A stretch of 64,000 nucleotides of DNA from Chlamydiales bacterium (lineage in GTDB: Bacteria > Chlamydiota > Chlamydiia > Chlamydiales > Criblamydiaceae): assembly GCA_024233575.1 (NCBI GenBank), contig JACKPN010000006.1, forward strand, positions 1 to 64,000, in the 5' to 3' direction. Numbering within the stretch: position 1 is the stretch's first letter; each line of letters starts with the position of its first letter. Below the pieces are notes generated by a model that worked only from the letters and a program-made list of their open reading frames with translations, made no database searches and had not been told where the DNA came from. Shown in pieces: positions 61,954 through 64,000 of this stretch. Both the position numbers and the translations under genes were made by a program.

Positions 61954-62547
61954 TTGCAAGAGAAAATTTCATTTCTATTGACAAAGAATTATACTTTTCT
62001 TTTACTCCTTATCTTTTTGCTCACGGGCTGCGCGCAGTACAAAGTACCTACTTCGCATTTTTGCGCTGCTCCTCATCCCCTGTATACCGTCATTCCACGG
62101 CACCGCTGCCAGATCCGATGCTACGACCTCCCACACTGGGCAATGTGGGCGCTTTTCGGTAATGACGACGATGGTCTTTTCGGCGAATGCTGCAAGCCGC
62201 CCTACCGCTGCTCCCAACACAACTGCATCAACAAGGCGCTGCGCTGGAACCTGCGCAATCCGCTCCATAATTTCTGCTTTTACGTCATCGGAAGCGCGCA
62301 TTGCCAAAACAGCGAAGTAACGCTGTTAGAAATATCGCCGCAGAGATTCTGCATAGGACGCTACCGATCATGCAACGGCGTGAACTTCCCCAGCGATTGC
62401 AGCTCTTTGTTCATTGCCCTTCACGGATGGAAGCCATTTATCTCGCTGAGGATTAAGCACTGCCCTCATCGAAGCAGCGACTTTTATATTGGCTGGCGCG
62501 AGCGTGGCAACTTCGGCATCAAATGCAATCTCTTTAACAAGAAATGA
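61954..62547 (+). CDS. Cys-rich putative lipoprotein
   Basis: A 197-residue protein with a signal peptide ending in lipobox LLTGC (LLLLIFLLTGC). The mature region has over ten Cys, aromatic residues and the segment RWNLRNPLHNFCFYVIGSAH, which resembles a motif I recall from small phage-related proteins, though not with certainty. The start is TTG 61954. It could be a disulfide-linked envelope protein, a common chlamydial theme. Confidence 0.6.
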   Translation: MQEKISFLLTKNYTFLLLLIFLLTGCAQYKVPTSHFCAAPHPLYTVIPRHRCQIRCYDLPHWAMWALFGNDDDGLFGECCKPPYRCSQHNCINKALRWNLRNPLHNFCFYVIGSAHCQNSEVTLLEISPQRFCIGRYRSCNGVNFPSDCSSLFIALHGWKPFISLRIKHCPHRSSDFYIGWRERGNFGIKCNLFNKK

Positions 62548-62613
62548 TGGTCTTGCGTCTGTAGGACAAGTATGGTAATCTGGACGTTGTTTATTTGAAT
62601 CCAAGGTGTTTAT

Positions 62614-64000
62614 ATGACCGCAACCGCTCAAGAATTTGATATCATTGTCATCGGTGCAGGCCCTGGCGGCTACCCCGCAGCGATCAAAGCAGCGCAACAT
62701 GGGAAGAGGGTCGCACTGGTTGAAGCTAAGGAGCTGGGCGGCACCTGTTTGAACCGAGGATGCATCCCATCGAAGGCGCTGATCGCCAACGCAGAGATTT
62801 GGAACAAAGTGATCCACGCTGCGGAATATGGGATCAACGTCGAAAATCCCTCTTTCGATTTTGGAAAAATGGCAGAAAGAAAAGATCAGGTTGTCGGCAA
62901 GGTACGTTCCGGACTGACGACACTGATCAAAAGCAACAATATTACCCTGTTCCGTGGATTCGGTAAATTTATCTCTGCGAATGAGATCAAAGTCACCGGA
63001 GAAGAAAACGCTCTTCTCCGCGCCGATAAGATCATCATTGCTACAGGGTCGGAGCCGCGCAACATCCCCGCATTTCCTTTCGACCATGAACGCATCCTCG
63101 ATTCCACTTCGACATTGGAACTGACAAAGCTTCCGAAAAGCATCGTGATCGTTGGAGGCGGCGTCATCGGCTGTGAATTTGCATCCCTCTATCGCGAATT
63201 CAATGTAGAAGTCACCATCCTGGAGATGATGCCGACTCTGATTCCGATGGAGTGCAAAAGCGTTTCATCAGCTCTAACTAAAGCTTTTAAAAAGAAAGGG
63301 ATAGGCATCCGCACAGAAGCGATGGTCGAAGGGATCGACAGAACGAAAGAGGGTGTTTGCGTAAGACTTGCCGGAGGCGAAACAATGAATGCCGACATCG
63401 CCATCGTCGCTGTCGGACGCTCACTCAATACCGAAGGAATCGGCTTGGAAAATAGTGGAGTCATTGTCAAAGAGAATGGCCTCATCAGCGTTGACGATAA
63501 AATGGAAACCAATGTCCCCGGCATCTACGCGATAGGCGACATCGCATCGCGCTGGTGGTTGGCACACGTCGCCTCCCATCAAGGTCTTGTCGCTGCGAGC
63601 AACGCTTGTGGTGTCGAAGCGCATATGCACTACAATGCGGTACCGTCCGTAATTTTTACCGATCCGGAAATCGGCACCGTCGGCCTCACCCTTGAACAAG
63701 CAATCGAAGAAGGTTACAATGCCACTGTCGGCGCCTTCCCTTTCCAAGCGCTCGGCAAATCGCAAGCGACACTCGAAACCGAAGGATTTGCTCAGATCGT
63801 CACCGACAAAGACACCGGTCAGCTGCTTGGTGCGCAAGTGGTCGGTTACCAAGCGGCAACATTGGTAGCGGAGATGGGTGTGGCAATCGCCAATGAAATG
63901 ACCATCGAAAGCATTACCGATACTATCCACGCCCATCCCACCATCGCCGAGGTGTGGCTGGAAGCGGCGCTCGTTGCCAATGAAACACCATTGCATATCC
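62614..64000 (+). CDS. lpdA: Dihydrolipoamide dehydrogenase (cut by the window edge)
   Basis: The first 462 codons of a FAD disulfide oxidoreductase that reoxidises lipoamide in pyruvate and 2-oxoglutarate dehydrogenase complexes. The FAD site IIVIGAGPGGYPAAIKAAQ, redox-active GGTCLNRGCIPSK, NAD site VIVGGGVIGCEFA, FAD-contact IYAIGDIASRWWLAHVA and interface HAHPTIAEVW with its catalytic His are present. ATG 62614 follows AAGG. The C-terminal few residues lie outside the window. Confidence 0.95.
   Translation, partial: MTATAQEFDIIVIGAGPGGYPAAIKAAQHGKRVALVEAKELGGTCLNRGCIPSKALIANAEIWNKVIHAAEYGINVENPSFDFGKMAERKDQVVGKVRSGLTTLIKSNNITLFRGFGKFISANEIKVTGEENALLRADKIIIATGSEPRNIPAFPFDHERILDSTSTLELTKLPKSIVIVGGGVIGCEFASLYREFNVEVTILEMMPTLIPMECKSVSSALTKAFKKKGIGIRTEAMVEGIDRTKEGVCVRLAGGETMNADIAIVAVGRSLNTEGIGLENSGVIVKENGLISVDDKMETNVPGIYAIGDIASRWWLAHVASHQGLVAASNACGVEAHMHYNAVPSVIFTDPEIGTVGLTLEQAIEEGYNATVGAFPFQALGKSQATLETEGFAQIVTDKDTGQLLGAQVVGYQAATLVAEMGVAIANEMTIESITDTIHAHPTIAEVWLEAALVANETPLHI

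Overview
The window looks like chromosome from a chlamydia outside the classical Chlamydiaceae (a Waddlia-, Criblamydia- or Parachlamydia-like organism). The evidence is a DNA topoisomerase I fused to a eukaryotic-type SWIB domain, a tolQ-tolR-tolA-tolB-pal-LysM-murI cluster of chlamydial type, FMN, cytochrome bo and zinc-uptake genes beside host-mimicking RING and SET domain proteins, and many hypotheticals with chlamydial traits. The genus cannot be fixed from this sequence alone.

Layout. 1-10.9 kb is one leftward operon: parB, a copper P-type ATPase, and a Bat (von Willebrand A) locus batA-batB-TPR-batD-batE. A RING-finger gene closes it and is followed by a decayed second copy of the batE 3' end. 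11.8-12.5 kb holds no convincing gene. It has a good promoter, many stable hairpins and a strong terminator, so I call it a roughly 620-nt structured RNA that I do not recognise. 12.6-17.7 kb is aroB-dprA-topA(SWIB)-cyclophilin. A second RING gene with a homopolymer frameshift lies at 18.1-18.7 kb. 18.8-25.9 kb has a HIT protein, murI and the Tol/Pal envelope cluster. 26-33 kb has dsbD, tatD, two frameshifted hypotheticals, a DUF1761 membrane protein, NADH dehydrogenase 2 and tRNA-Ser(GCU). 33.3-36.8 kb is the znuABC zinc importer, interrupted by an oppositely oriented secreted protein.

From tRNA-Ser(GGA) at 36.9 kb to about 42.9 kb is an accessory island. It contains nested IS5-type transposase fragments, a truncated pseudogene, an exported FMN alpha-hydroxyacid oxidase, an H-NOX-like protein without the expected heme histidine, and an apparently exported histidine decarboxylase. 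43.1-47.8 kb is a compact cyoABCDE operon. 48-55.9 kb carries paired beta-barrel proteins, a nitronate monooxygenase-like enzyme, lemA plus a TPM protein, NhaC, an inositol monophosphatase and tpx. 55.8-62.5 kb returns to host-interaction candidates: a SET methyltransferase, a Ser/Thr-rich repeat protein, a GT-B-like protein and a Cys-rich lipoprotein. These sit with fructosamine kinase, SlyD and a 158-bp MITE that has a 52-bp relative at 40.8 kb. lpdA runs off the right edge.

The most interesting items are the unidentified RNA at 11.87-12.50 kb, the RING/beta-helix gene between two copies of the batE 3' end, the MITE family with 4-bp target duplications, the H-NOX-like/histidine decarboxylase island, and three genes broken only at A/T homopolymers. 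All functional statements come from reading the sequence; no database search was run.
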